A DNA stretch of 64,000 nucleotides from CAVVZJ01 sp963752755 (GTDB lineage: Bacteria; Planctomycetota; Planctomycetia; Isosphaerales; Isosphaeraceae): positions 186,001 to 250,000 of the forward strand of contig CAVVZJ010000011.1 of assembly GCA_963752755.1 (NCBI GenBank), given 5' to 3'. A program made the position numbers and the translations under genes. Positions 9,107-17,237 of the stretch are shown here, one piece after another (the stretch's first letter is position 1; the number at the start of each line of letters is the position of its first letter). The notes beneath the pieces are model-generated. The model did no database searches. It had not been told where the DNA came from and saw nothing but the letters and a program-made list of their open reading frames with translations.

Positions 9107-9346
9107 ATGGATCTGACTCTTGAATACTGCGCGATGTGAAACTACGAACCGCAGGCCGTCAGTTTGACGGCGAAGCTCCTGCCTGCGTATAAGCAGAAGA
9201 TCCGGTCGTTGCGGTTGATCCCGTCGAAGGGGGGTTGCTTCGAGCTGAAGGTCGGTGACAAACTGATCTACTCCAAGCTCGAAACCGGCCGCTTCCCCGA
9301 CGAGAACGTCATGGTCGCGGAGGTCGGCCGGGCCCTGGATTCCTGA
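9107..9346 (+). CDS. SelW-like selenoprotein, in-frame UGA (Sec11)
   Basis: Read with UGA as selenocysteine, bases 9107-9346 give a 79-residue Rdx-family (SelW/SelT/SelH type) thioredoxin-like protein. It opens with LTLEYCAMU, a CxxU redox motif with Sec encoded by TGA at 9137-9139, and continues with the family's second half, GGCFELKVGDKLIYSK and TGRFPDE. The reading frame stays open and conserved on both sides of the TGA. A purine-rich ribosome-binding site (GAGGAG) lies 8 bases before the ATG. A hairpin follows the TGA (see 9150-9187). selD comes 15 bp downstream. Conventional gene calling would miss this gene or start it after the UGA. Rdx proteins are thought to act in thiol redox reactions. 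Confidence 0.88.
9150..9187 (+). promoter_or_regulatory. Predicted bacterial SECIS of SelW-like gene
   Basis: An outer stem CGCAGG/CCTGCG and an inner stem CCGTCA/TGACGG close on the loop GTT. The hairpin starts 11 bases after the UGA and its loop lies about 22 bases after it, within the range known for bacterial SECIS elements, where a loop G contacts SelB. Confidence 0.7.
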
Positions 9347-9361
9347 GCGGATGGCCCGTCG

Positions 9362-10420
9362 ATGTCCACCGGCCGCAAGAAGCGATTGACCGATTACGCA
9401 AACTGCGCGGGGTGAGCGGGCAAGCTCGCCCCGACCGGGATCGCGCAGGTTCTGCGCGACTTGCCACCGCGATCGGACGATCCGAACGTCCTGGTCGCGA
9501 CCGAGACCGCCGACGACGCGGGGGTGTATCGACTGGACGAGGGGCTGGCCCTCGTCCAGACGCTCGACTTCTTCCCCCCGCTCGTCGATGACCCGTTCGC
9601 CTACGGCCAGATTGCGGCGGCCAATGCGCTCTCGGACGTCTACGCGATGAACGGCCGACCGATCACGGCGTTGAACCTCGTCGGCTTCCCCGACAACGAG
9701 CTGGACCTCGCGATCCTCGCCGCGATCCTCCGCGGCGGGGCCGAGCGGGTCGCGGCGGCGGGGGCCGTCGTGCTCGGCGGCCACTCGGTCCGCGATGCCG
9801 AGATCAAGTACGGCCTGAGTGTGACTGGCCTCGTCGATCCGGCCGAGCTTCTGACGAACGCCACGGCCCGGGTCGGTGACGCCCTCGTGCTCACGAAACC
9901 GCTGGGGACCGGCTTCGTCACCACGGCCAACAAGAAGGAAGAGTGTCCTCCCGAGGTTCTGGAACGGGCCATTGCGAGCATGACGCAGCTCAACGCCGTC
10001 GGTCGCGACGCCCTCCGCGCCTCCGGCGGTGCCCACGCCCTGACTGATATCACCGGCTTCGGCCTCGCCGGCCACGCCTCCGGGATGGCCGAGGGTTCCG
10101 GCCTCACGATCGAGCTGGATTCCCGCTCCTTCCCAAAGATTGCCGGGTCCGAACCCCTGGCCGTGAGCCGCTACCACACCCGCGCCAGCAAGTCGAACCG
10201 GGCCTTCCTCGAAGGCCGACACCGCATCGAGTCGGGGGCCGACCCGCTCGGCGTTGAGTACGCCTTCGACGCCCAGACCTCGGGCGGCCTCTTGATCGCC
10301 GTCGATCCCGATCATCTCGACCGTCTTCTGGCCGAGTTGCGAGGACGCGGGGCGATGGCGGCGGCGGTGGTGGGACGGGTGGTCGCCCGGCAGGGGGAGG
10401 TGGCGATCGTCCTCCGTTGA
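9362..10420 (+). CDS. selD: Selenide, water dikinase, in-frame UGA (Sec18)
   Basis: SelD makes selenophosphate from selenide and ATP, the selenium donor for tRNA-Sec. From the ATG at 9362 the protein is 352 residues long, close to the usual 347 or so. The catalytic position normally held by Cys or Sec is a TGA at 9413-9415 in the context TDYANCAGUAGKLAP. ADDAGVY, ALSDVYAMNG and LGGHSVRDAEIKYG are typical of the PurM-like fold, and TDITGFGLAGH follows. It lies 15 bp after the SelW-like gene, so both selenoproteins are probably cotranscribed and the enzyme depends on its own product. Without Sec decoding, the called gene would begin after the active site. No selA, selB or selC is in the window. 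Confidence 0.93.
9441..9459 (+). promoter_or_regulatory. Predicted bacterial SECIS of selD
   Basis: A perfect eight-pair stem, TCGCGCAG with CTGCGCGA, closes on loop GTT, the same loop as in the SelW-like hairpin. The loop lies about 33 bases after the UGA, near the far end of the accepted range. A weaker GGGC/GCCC hairpin lies closer to the UGA. Confidence 0.6.
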
Positions 10421-10483
10421 GCGTATCCTGCTCGGGGTCGGGCGTTGAGCCCGCGCCGATCAATCGACCTGGAGGACCGATCG

Positions 10484-11851
10484 ATGCGACCGAGCGCGAC
10501 GCGGCGGGAGTTCCTGGGCACCGCGGGGGCGACCCTGGGGGCCGGCGTGGCTCTCTCCTCCCTGGCGACGGCCGACGAGCCGAAGCCGGGCGAGTTCCCT
10601 TACGCCGTCGGCGGGCCGCCGCAGGCGCCGGGGAAGCGGCCGAAGATCGCGGCGGTCACAACGGTCTATCATTACCTTTCGCACGCTTATCACATCGTCG
10701 GTCGCTTCCTCGACGGATTCCTTCTCAATGACGATCGCGGGTTCCACCGGCCCGATTTCGACGTCGCCAGCCTGTTCATCGAGCAGGTGCCCGAGGGGGA
10801 TCTCGGGCGGGCGAAGGCGAAGCGGCACGGGGTCCGGCTCAGTCCGTCGATCGCCGATGCCTTGACGCTCGGGACCGGCGAGCTGGCGGTCGATGCGGTG
10901 CTGCTGATCGCGGAACACGGCGATTACGGCTACAACGACAAGCTCCAGAAGCTCTACCCGCGCGGGCGGTTCTTCCGGGAGGTGCTGGACGTCTTCCGCA
11001 AGGCGGGTCGCTCGGTGCCGGTCTTCGTGGACAAGCATCTTTCGTACAACCGGGCCGAGGCGGCGCAGATGGTCGCCGACGCGAAGGCGTTGAAGGTCCC
11101 GTTGATGGCCGGCTCCAGCCTGCCGGTGACGTGGCGGCTTCCCGCGTTGGAAGTGCCGCTGGGTCGGGAGTGGACGGGCGCGACGATCGCGTCGCGGGGG
11201 GAGATCGAGATCTTCGGCTTTCATGCGCTGGAGTCGCTCCAGTGCATGGTCGAACGCCGGGATCGCAAGGGGAAGCCGCAGGGGGTGGCCCGCGTGACCT
11301 GCCTGGAGGGCGATGCGGTCTGGGACGCGGGCGACCGGGGGCTCTGGTCGTGGGAGTTGCTCAACGCCGCGTTAAGCCGGAGCCACACCCTGAACCCTGG
11401 CGACGTCCGCCAGAACACCCGCGACTTCACTCCGCCGCCGGGACGCCCGACCTTCCTGTCGCATCCGGTCGCGTTTCTGGTCGAGTACGTCGATGGCCTG
11501 AAGGCCGGCGTGCTGATCCTCAACGGCCACATCGACGACACCTCCCTCGGCGGCCGGCTCGCCGACGGCTCAGTCGTCTCAACCCTCTTCTACTTGCCGG
11601 CCCCACCGGGGGCGAACTTCTTCACCCCCCTGGTCCTCCGGATCGAGGACTTCTTCCGAACGGGTCGCCCCCCCTACCCCGCCGAGCGGACCCAGCTCAC
11701 CGGCGGCATCCTCGACGCCGCGCTGGAGGGCCGCGTCCGCGGCCACCGTCCGGTCGAGACGCCCGACCTCGCCTCCATCGACTACGAGGCCCCGGCCGAC
11801 TCCGGCTTCATCCGTTCGCCGATCGCCAGCGACCGGAAGAACCCGGTCTGA
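10484..11851 (+). CDS. Tat-exported protein, possibly MocA-like
   Basis: The 455-residue protein opens with a twin-arginine signal (RREFLGTAGATLGAGVALSS, cleaved near ATA-DE), so it is exported folded. The mature part begins with PKIAAVTTVYHYLSHAYHI and holds an alpha/beta N-terminal half (VDAVLLIAEHGDYGYN, PVFVDKHLSYN) and a beta-rich second half, a layout similar to exported Gfo/Idh/MocA-type proteins of planctomycetes, but the usual nucleotide-binding glycines are not clear. A strong ribosome-binding site (GGAGGA) lies about 8 bases before the ATG. Its last codons overlap the first copy of the duplicated repeat that follows. Confidence 0.65.
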   Translation: MRPSATRREFLGTAGATLGAGVALSSLATADEPKPGEFPYAVGGPPQAPGKRPKIAAVTTVYHYLSHAYHIVGRFLDGFLLNDDRGFHRPDFDVASLFIEQVPEGDLGRAKAKRHGVRLSPSIADALTLGTGELAVDAVLLIAEHGDYGYNDKLQKLYPRGRFFREVLDVFRKAGRSVPVFVDKHLSYNRAEAAQMVADAKALKVPLMAGSSLPVTWRLPALEVPLGREWTGATIASRGEIEIFGFHALESLQCMVERRDRKGKPQGVARVTCLEGDAVWDAGDRGLWSWELLNAALSRSHTLNPGDVRQNTRDFTPPPGRPTFLSHPVAFLVEYVDGLKAGVLILNGHIDDTSLGGRLADGSVVSTLFYLPAPPGANFFTPLVLRIEDFFRTGRPPYPAERTQLTGGILDAALEGRVRGHRPVETPDLASIDYEAPADSGFIRSPIASDRKNPV

Positions 11852-12100
11852 TCCGGCCGCACGCCATCCCGTTTCGCCGCCGCGCAACGTCTCCCGACGC
11901 TCAGGGAGACGCTCGCACGACGTCGGAGGAAACGCGCCGAAAATGCGTCGGGGACGCACCGACATGTCGAATGTGGCGTTGCACAAGTCCTTGCTGGATA
12001 ACAAACTTTATGGGAAAAATTGCCCATTGTGAAGTTCGTTCGGTCAAGAGGGACTGCGCTCGCATCGCCTGTCTGACACCGAATTGCCTGGAAGCGTTGC
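11837..12100. repeat. Intergenic repeat, copy A (tandem pair)
   Basis: This copy begins inside the last codons of the preceding gene (23 identical bases at 11837-11859 and 12250-12272), continues with GC-rich GACGC-type units, then an AAGTCCTTG segment, and contains the family core at 12023-12043 (CCCATTGTGAAGTTCGTTCG plus G). Copy B lies 413 bp downstream. Confidence 0.75.
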
Positions 12101-12107
12101 GTATGGT

Positions 12108-12171
12108 GGTGTGGGACAGCCGCCCCCGACTGTCCGGACCAGATGACAGCCGGGGGCGGCTGTCCCACACC
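12108..12171. repeat. Palindrome with 27-bp arms
   Basis: Arms 12108-12134 and 12145-12171 match as reverse complements with one mismatch (GGTGTGGGACAGCCGCCCCC at the left). It lies between the two copies of the tandem intergenic repeat, in a convergent gene gap. Confidence 0.8.
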
Positions 12172-12249
12172 GAAAGGAAAGTTATCCGGGCAAGCCGGTC
12201 TGATATCGGATCGCCTGGAAGCACGATCTTTTGGCGTGCCACCCGCCGC

Positions 12250-12510
12250 CAGAACCCGGTCTGATCCGGCCGCGCGATTCCGCTCCGACGCCACGCGACG
12301 TCCCCCGGCGCCCGGGGAGACGCTCGCGCGACGTCGGGGGGACGCGCCAGAAACGCGTCGGGGACGCGCCGGCGTCAGGAAGGGGGCGTTTCGCAAGTCC
12401 TTGATGGGCAACGAACTTCAAGGGCGAAATTGCCCATTGTGAAGTTCGTTCGGGGATTGGGGACGCGCTCGCGCGACGCGTCTCATGGTCTGCCAACCGG
12501 ATTGCCAAGG
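12250..12510. repeat. Intergenic repeat, copy B (tandem pair)
   Basis: This is a diverged second copy of the 11837 unit. It repeats the 23 bases that include the stop codon of the upstream gene, the GC-rich units, the AAGTCCTTG segment and the core at 12433-12453. The remaining stretch to 12638 shows no gene. Confidence 0.75.
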
Positions 12511-12638
12511 AGCAGGACCCGGCCCGTCGGCGGGCGACGGCGCGGGGAGTCCTCGTCTTGATCTTCTGAAATTGCAGTCGGGATTATCACCCTTTCCTGG
12601 GAGAAGGCGGGTATTCTCGCAATTGAGTGGGACCGGCG

Positions 12639-14195
12639 CTAACGGCTCGCAGGTTCGGGTTTCCGAGAGGAGGCCGCGCGGCTGGACAACTCGCGGGCCA
12701 GGAAGTAGAGGGAAACGGCGCGGGCTCGCGGCGTCTCCAGTTCCTCGGACAACTGGAAGATCGGTTCCAGGTCGCCGGCCTCGGCTTGAGCTTGGGCGAT
12801 CCGCGCGAAGGCGGAGATTCGAAGGGAACCCTCAGGAAGTTCGCGGGCCAGACGTTCGGCGGCTTCCAGGTCGCCCAGGCCAGTGAGAGCCGTGGCCAGG
12901 TCGAGGCGAGCCTGATCGCTCGGCTGGTCTCGGAGACGGGCTTCGGCGTCGCGACGCATGTCCTTCAGAACGATCCTCGCCCCCTCGGCGTCGCCGGCCT
13001 TGCGACGTTCTCTGGCCAAAGACAGAAGCCCCTGACCGATCTGGTATTGGGGTAACTTTGTGATCGTCTTCCTCGCCGCGTCGAGATCGCCAGCGGCGGC
13101 CTGGGCGAGTGCAAGCTTCGTCAGGAGCAATCCGTTCGGGAGCGTTTCGGCCAGGCTCACGGCGGCGACCAGGACGCTCCGCGCCTCGTCGGGGCGATCG
13201 GCGCGGGTCAGCGCCTGGGCGATCTCGATGAGCGTCTCGACGGTGAGGATGAGCCGGTTTTGATACATCCTGCGATCGGGGATCTCGCGGAGGGCGTCCA
13301 GGATGTGGAGGCTCTCCATGATTTGGGTCGCCTCCTCGATCCGGTCGAGGCGGGCCTCGGCCTGGACATCGTAGAGGAGGACGTGCTCGCGGAGGGAGGG
13401 ATTTTCGAGGCCGCGAACCAGAGGCAGGGACTCCTGAAGGGCCGCACCGAGGTCGGGCCGCGGGTCGCTTCGGGCGCAACCGGCTAGGGTCATCAGCAGG
13501 TCGAATTGCGTCTGCTCCGGGATCGGGCGTCCGTCCGGCTCGGGCTCGACGACGAGTCGGAGGATTCCCTGGTAGTCCGCGACGGTGGCGAGCAGGAATG
13601 CGCGAAGTTTCCGGCGATTGTCGCGGACGGACGGAGCCCTGGTCGTTTCGATGAACGTCGATGCCCGATCGAGCGTGAGGCGGGCGGCCGCGTCGTCGCC
13701 GGCGCTTTGTTGCTGGAGGAGCACGTTGGCGAGGGTACTGACCTTGTAGCGGTGGTCATCCGGCATCGACAGGGCGATTTCGCAGGCACGGGCCAGGGTC
13801 GCGTGGGCCGACTCGCGCTCGCCCTGTCGGACCTGGGCGCTGCCGATTTCGAGCATGGCCGGAGAGGAGGAAGGACGGCTCGCCGGGGCCTCGGTCGCTG
13901 CGTTGACGGCTCGTTCCCACGTCTTCCGGGCCGCTTCGCGGTCGCCCGCCCAGACGAGGACCTCGGCGGCCCGGCTCAACGCCTCGGCTCGTTCCTCGGA
14001 GTCCTCCATCGTCTCGGCGATCCACTGGATGCGATGGGCGATGTTGGCGAGCTGCGCGTCGATGGGGCGGGCTGGGGCGTCGTTCGGGGGCGCTTCCTCC
14101 TGTGCCTGGATCGTCGCGGCAGGAGGGACGAGAGTGCAAAGAGCGAGTCCCAAGAGACGCGCTCGTATCCGGAGACGGGCGGAGTGGGATGGCAT
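12639..14195 (-). CDS. Exported TPR-rich protein
   Basis: The 518-residue protein has a basic N-terminus and hydrophobic signal (RARLLGLALCTLVPPAATIQA). The remainder is nearly all helical, with repeated TPR-like units such as LSRAAEVLVWAGDREAARK, LALAQAAAGDLDAARK, RKAGDAEGARIVLK, TALTGLGDLEAAERLAREL and AQAQAEAGDLEPIF. TPR arrays bind partner proteins; none can be named. The start MPSHSARLRIRARL was chosen for the signal peptide. It is convergent with the Tat-exported gene across the repeat region. Confidence 0.75.
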   Translation of the reverse strand: MPSHSARLRIRARLLGLALCTLVPPAATIQAQEEAPPNDAPARPIDAQLANIAHRIQWIAETMEDSEERAEALSRAAEVLVWAGDREAARKTWERAVNAATEAPASRPSSSPAMLEIGSAQVRQGERESAHATLARACEIALSMPDDHRYKVSTLANVLLQQQSAGDDAAARLTLDRASTFIETTRAPSVRDNRRKLRAFLLATVADYQGILRLVVEPEPDGRPIPEQTQFDLLMTLAGCARSDPRPDLGAALQESLPLVRGLENPSLREHVLLYDVQAEARLDRIEEATQIMESLHILDALREIPDRRMYQNRLILTVETLIEIAQALTRADRPDEARSVLVAAVSLAETLPNGLLLTKLALAQAAAGDLDAARKTITKLPQYQIGQGLLSLARERRKAGDAEGARIVLKDMRRDAEARLRDQPSDQARLDLATALTGLGDLEAAERLARELPEGSLRISAFARIAQAQAEAGDLEPIFQLSEELETPRARAVSLYFLARELSSRAASSRKPEPASR

Positions 14196-14359
14196 GGCGT
14201 GTCCCTCGTCGGAAGGAGAGGCGGTGAAGCCAGGCACAGGCGAACCTGACGGCCTTCCTCGTGTCGCGAATGGGGCCTGCTCGGGCGGGATTGGAACTCG
14301 ACGCGGAGGGCGCGTGACGCGACCTCATCGAATGGCGAACGTGAACAGTGGCTCCGGGT

Positions 14360-15010
14360 TCAATGGACCCGTTCCCAGAGCTCGTCGAAGACGGCGCCGT
14401 TGGGCATCCGGCCGTAGTGGTAGCAGCGGTCGCCCTCGATCCGGCTGGTGCCGGTGTACTCCAGGCCGGCGACGGCGCGGAGGTCGGAGCTGTTGGAGTA
14501 TTCGACGCGGGCGGTGTAGCGGTCGCCGTCGAGCTGATAGGCGCCGCCGCCGGAGCGGAGGACCGCGCCGGTGTCGCGGTCGAAGGAGAGCCAGAGGTAG
14601 TGGCCGGCGGTCATGATCTTGTATTCGTCGTAGGGCGGGTCGTGGAACTCGTCGCCGAAGTTGCCGCCGATGCTCACGATCCGCCAGACGCCTTCGAGGC
14701 GGTGATCGGGGACTTCGATCGGGGTGAGTTCGAGGGGGGCGGCCGGAGCGGGCTTCTCCGCGTTCTCCAGTCGGGCCAGCAATTCCCTCGCGGACTTCAG
14801 GTCCGACTCGGCCGAACGGACGCGGGCCTCCAGCGCCTTCACCAGAGCCCGCGCCTCGGCGATTCCCGGGCTGGTGTCGCCTGGCCCGTGGGGATCGTCG
14901 GTCGCCACGGCGGATTGCGGTCGGGTCGCGAGCAGCGTGAATCCGATTGCGCTCGTGAATCCGAGCCCACCCCACATTACCAGCCAACTCAGGGAGCCGT
15001 TGCGAGGCAT
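14360..15010 (-). CDS. Membrane-anchored lipocalin-like protein
   Basis: The 216-residue protein has an N-terminal membrane segment (residues about 8-28), a coiled-coil region (ARALVKALEARVRSAESD, about 52-85) and a C-terminal beta-rich domain starting LEGVWRIVSIGGNFGDEF. The pattern 'L.G.W..VS...G', followed by a run of strands, resembles small lipocalin-like or DUF-type secreted domains found often in planctomycetes. No catalytic residues stand out. About 165 bp upstream of the TPR gene on the same strand. Confidence 0.65.
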   Translation of the reverse strand: MPRNGSLSWLVMWGGLGFTSAIGFTLLATRPQSAVATDDPHGPGDTSPGIAEARALVKALEARVRSAESDLKSARELLARLENAEKPAPAAPLELTPIEVPDHRLEGVWRIVSIGGNFGDEFHDPPYDEYKIMTAGHYLWLSFDRDTGAVLRSGGGAYQLDGDRYTARVEYSNSSDLRAVAGLEYTGTSRIEGDRCYHYGRMPNGAVFDELWERVH

Positions 15011-15217
15011 GACAGGTCCTCCGGGGTTCTCGCCAGGGTATCGACGAGGAAGCCGAGTCGTTCACCGCGGGACTTCGAGCGATCGGCCGGACAGGATGCG
15101 GTGTGGGGGAGAGGTGACAGGGCGGCTTGGTCGAGTTCCCATGAATTCGGAGACGAGGCCGTCGATCGGATGGGGTCGCGATCCGTCGTCTCCATAAGCG
15201 ACCTCGGGCAAAGCCGC

Positions 15218-16489
15218 TCAGACCTCGAAGGCGCCGATGTCGGGGGCACGACCGCGGGGTCGGGGGAAGCCGCGCTGGTCGGTCGTGACGTCGGGGACGG
15301 AGAGGCCGGTGTTGATGGCCGGGCTGTGAGGCAGCAAGGGGATTGTCGGAGTCGAGCCGCCGTTGCCCGAGAGGGGACCGAGGCGGGGCTGGAACGAGGC
15401 GGGGGGACGGCGGAGGAACCGGCCTTGCTGGTTGCGGGCGGTGCCGATCAGGTTGTGCGAGCGGGGCGCCAGGATGGCCGGGATGGGGGTGTCGGTAACG
15501 ATGTCGTCGCTCCTGGCTGGGAGGACGGGCGGTCCGGGGGGCGTTTTGAGGTTGCCGGCGACGATCGTGTCGAGCAGGGTGGGAGGGGAGGAGGTATTGA
15601 AATTGTAGAGGCCGCCGCCGCTGTAGTCGGCGGTATTGGCGGTGATCGTGGTGAAGACGGTCGTCAGCGAGCCCTGGTTCGCGATCCCGCCGCCGGAACC
15701 GGGCGAGAGATGGCTGGTGGCGAAGCCGACGGAGTTGTTGCTGACGGTGGAGTTGAGCAAGGTGAGCGTGCCGGTGTTGCTGAGGCCGCCGCCGAGGAGG
15801 TAGGCGTGGTTGGCGGCGATGGTCGAGCCCACGATCACGGCCGTTCCCGTGTTGGCGATCCCGCCGCCGGAATTGAGCGGGGCAGGGAGGAATGCGGGGG
15901 CGTCGAAGGCCACGGTGTTGGCGGTGTTGCCGGCGACGAGGCTGTCCACCAGGCCGAGCGTGCCCGAGTTGTAGATGCCGCCGCCGGCCGGCATGATCCC
16001 GGCCCTGGCATGCTCTTGCGTCTGGAATCGTTCCAAAGCGTTGCCCTGGATCGTGCAGCGGACGACCGTGAGCGTGCCGGCGTTGCTGATTCCGCCGCCC
16101 TGGGCGACGCCGCCGCCGCCGGCAATTATCAGGTTCGCGAGGCCGACGGTCGCGCCTGGGGCGATGGTGAAGATCCGGAACCCGGTGTCGGCGACCGACG
16201 GGTCGCGAACGACGGCCAGGTCCGACGCCCCCGTCCCGAGCAGGGTCAGGGTGCCGGTCAGGTCGGGCAGTGGCGACAACAGGCCAATGGCCCCCTTCAG
16301 GCCCGGGGCGAAGGTGATGGCGTCGGGGCTGGGGTCGAGGTTGGCTTGCTCGATCGCGTTGCGGAGGGTGCCGGGTCCGGAGTCGCCGAGGTCCGTGACG
16401 GTCAGCGTCGAGAGCAGGGCGCGTTCCTCCATCGACTCGACGCGGGGGTGAACGGCGTGCCGGCTGACGGCGCGGTTCGATCGAGGCAT
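15218..16489 (-). CDS. Surface protein with CSLREA-like start and beta-helix
   Basis: The 423-residue protein carries the planctomycete surface signature VESMEERALLS near residue 18-28, then a CSLREA-like segment (LTVTDLGDSGPGTLRNAIEQAN) and a right-handed beta-helix built of repeats such as GGGISNAGTLTVVRCTIQGN and GGGIANTGTAVIVGSTIAAN. It ends in the choice-of-anchor Q pattern 'DQRGFPRPRG.APDIGAFEV'. It is probably an exported, surface-attached protein of adhesive or polysaccharide-binding type. The protein 24876-28250 is a much larger relative. Confidence 0.8.
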   Translation of the reverse strand: MPRSNRAVSRHAVHPRVESMEERALLSTLTVTDLGDSGPGTLRNAIEQANLDPSPDAITFAPGLKGAIGLLSPLPDLTGTLTLLGTGASDLAVVRDPSVADTGFRIFTIAPGATVGLANLIIAGGGGVAQGGGISNAGTLTVVRCTIQGNALERFQTQEHARAGIMPAGGGIYNSGTLGLVDSLVAGNTANTVAFDAPAFLPAPLNSGGGIANTGTAVIVGSTIAANHAYLLGGGLSNTGTLTLLNSTVSNNSVGFATSHLSPGSGGGIANQGSLTTVFTTITANTADYSGGGLYNFNTSSPPTLLDTIVAGNLKTPPGPPVLPARSDDIVTDTPIPAILAPRSHNLIGTARNQQGRFLRRPPASFQPRLGPLSGNGGSTPTIPLLPHSPAINTGLSVPDVTTDQRGFPRPRGRAPDIGAFEV

Positions 16490-16813
16490 GTTGGCAATCC
16501 CCCTTCGGGATCAAGCCGGAGCCGATCGACCCCGGCGGGTCGGCACGCCTTCCATCCCGGCGGCTCGCCGACCCGGGTTTCCTGGAAGACTCCGGGTCGT
16601 CCCGAGCCGGAGCGACTTCTGTCCGGAACCGTCGAGGTTCGAGCGGACAGGTCAACATCGCGATTCCAATTTCTTCCATGATCGATCGAGAATCAAGCGC
16701 GGCCTTGACGATCCTTCGGGGGACGATCCGCTTGCGGATTCCCTGGCGAGGGGGCATAGATGGGAGCCGGCGTGATCGGGGTCAGCTCTCAACAACCTGC
16801 GGAGCGGCAGGCC
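16490..16813. other. Gap without recognised gene
   Basis: This 324-bp divergent gap holds no convincing gene. It must contain start signals for both neighbours, but no promoter stands out. Confidence 0.5.
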
Positions 16814-17041
16814 ATGGCGACCGAGGACGAGTTGAAGAAGGCGCTGAAGGCATTCAAGAAGCGGCTGAAACTGGCGAGGCTGGACGACGAGTCGGGCCTG
16901 AGCCGGGGCGGCAGGAAGTCGGGGATCACGGGGATCACCCCGCCGTCGGGACACCCGCCCGGAATCTGGGAGGAACTGGTGAGTCGGGGCAAGCTGAAGC
17001 GGGAGATGGCGGGCACGTACTCGCTGGTGGACGGGGCCTGA
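16814..17041 (+). CDS. Small basic protein, 75 residues
   Basis: The start MATEDELKKALKAFKKRL begins a charged amphipathic helix, followed by ARLDDESGLSRGGRKSGITG and a C-terminal PPGIWEELVSRGKLKREMAG. There is no signal peptide or metal motif. The sequence is well balanced and looks like a conserved small cytoplasmic protein; its function is unknown. An earlier in-frame ATG (16760) lacks coding character. Confidence 0.6.
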   Translation: MATEDELKKALKAFKKRLKLARLDDESGLSRGGRKSGITGITPPSGHPPGIWEELVSRGKLKREMAGTYSLVDGA

Positions 17042-17237
17042 GCCGGGCCGGAGGGGACCGAGAGGCTCCTTTCGGGTCGGTGGGCCGTTGAAGGATCGGG
17101 GGAATTCGGTTGGAATAGCACTCTTCGCGGAATTCGGGGTGGTGGATCGAAGGCGATCGGGACACCCCGGACCGGACCACTCCACTCCCCCGGCCTGAAC
17201 TCCCGAGCGAGCAGGCCCCCTGCCGGGAACGTCGGGC

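Noticed and set aside
9351..9353. ATG 9351 as the selD start
   Set aside because: It is out of frame with the SelD fold; ATG 9362 is in frame and gives normal length.
12023..12453. Repeated units suggesting a CRISPR array
   Set aside because: Only two copies lie close together, spacing is about 410 bp, and the units are long and diverged; there are no cas genes.
14325..16757. An 810-codon open frame on the minus strand in another frame
   Set aside because: It spans two recognisable minus-strand genes and is made of Arg/Pro/His-rich shadow sequence.
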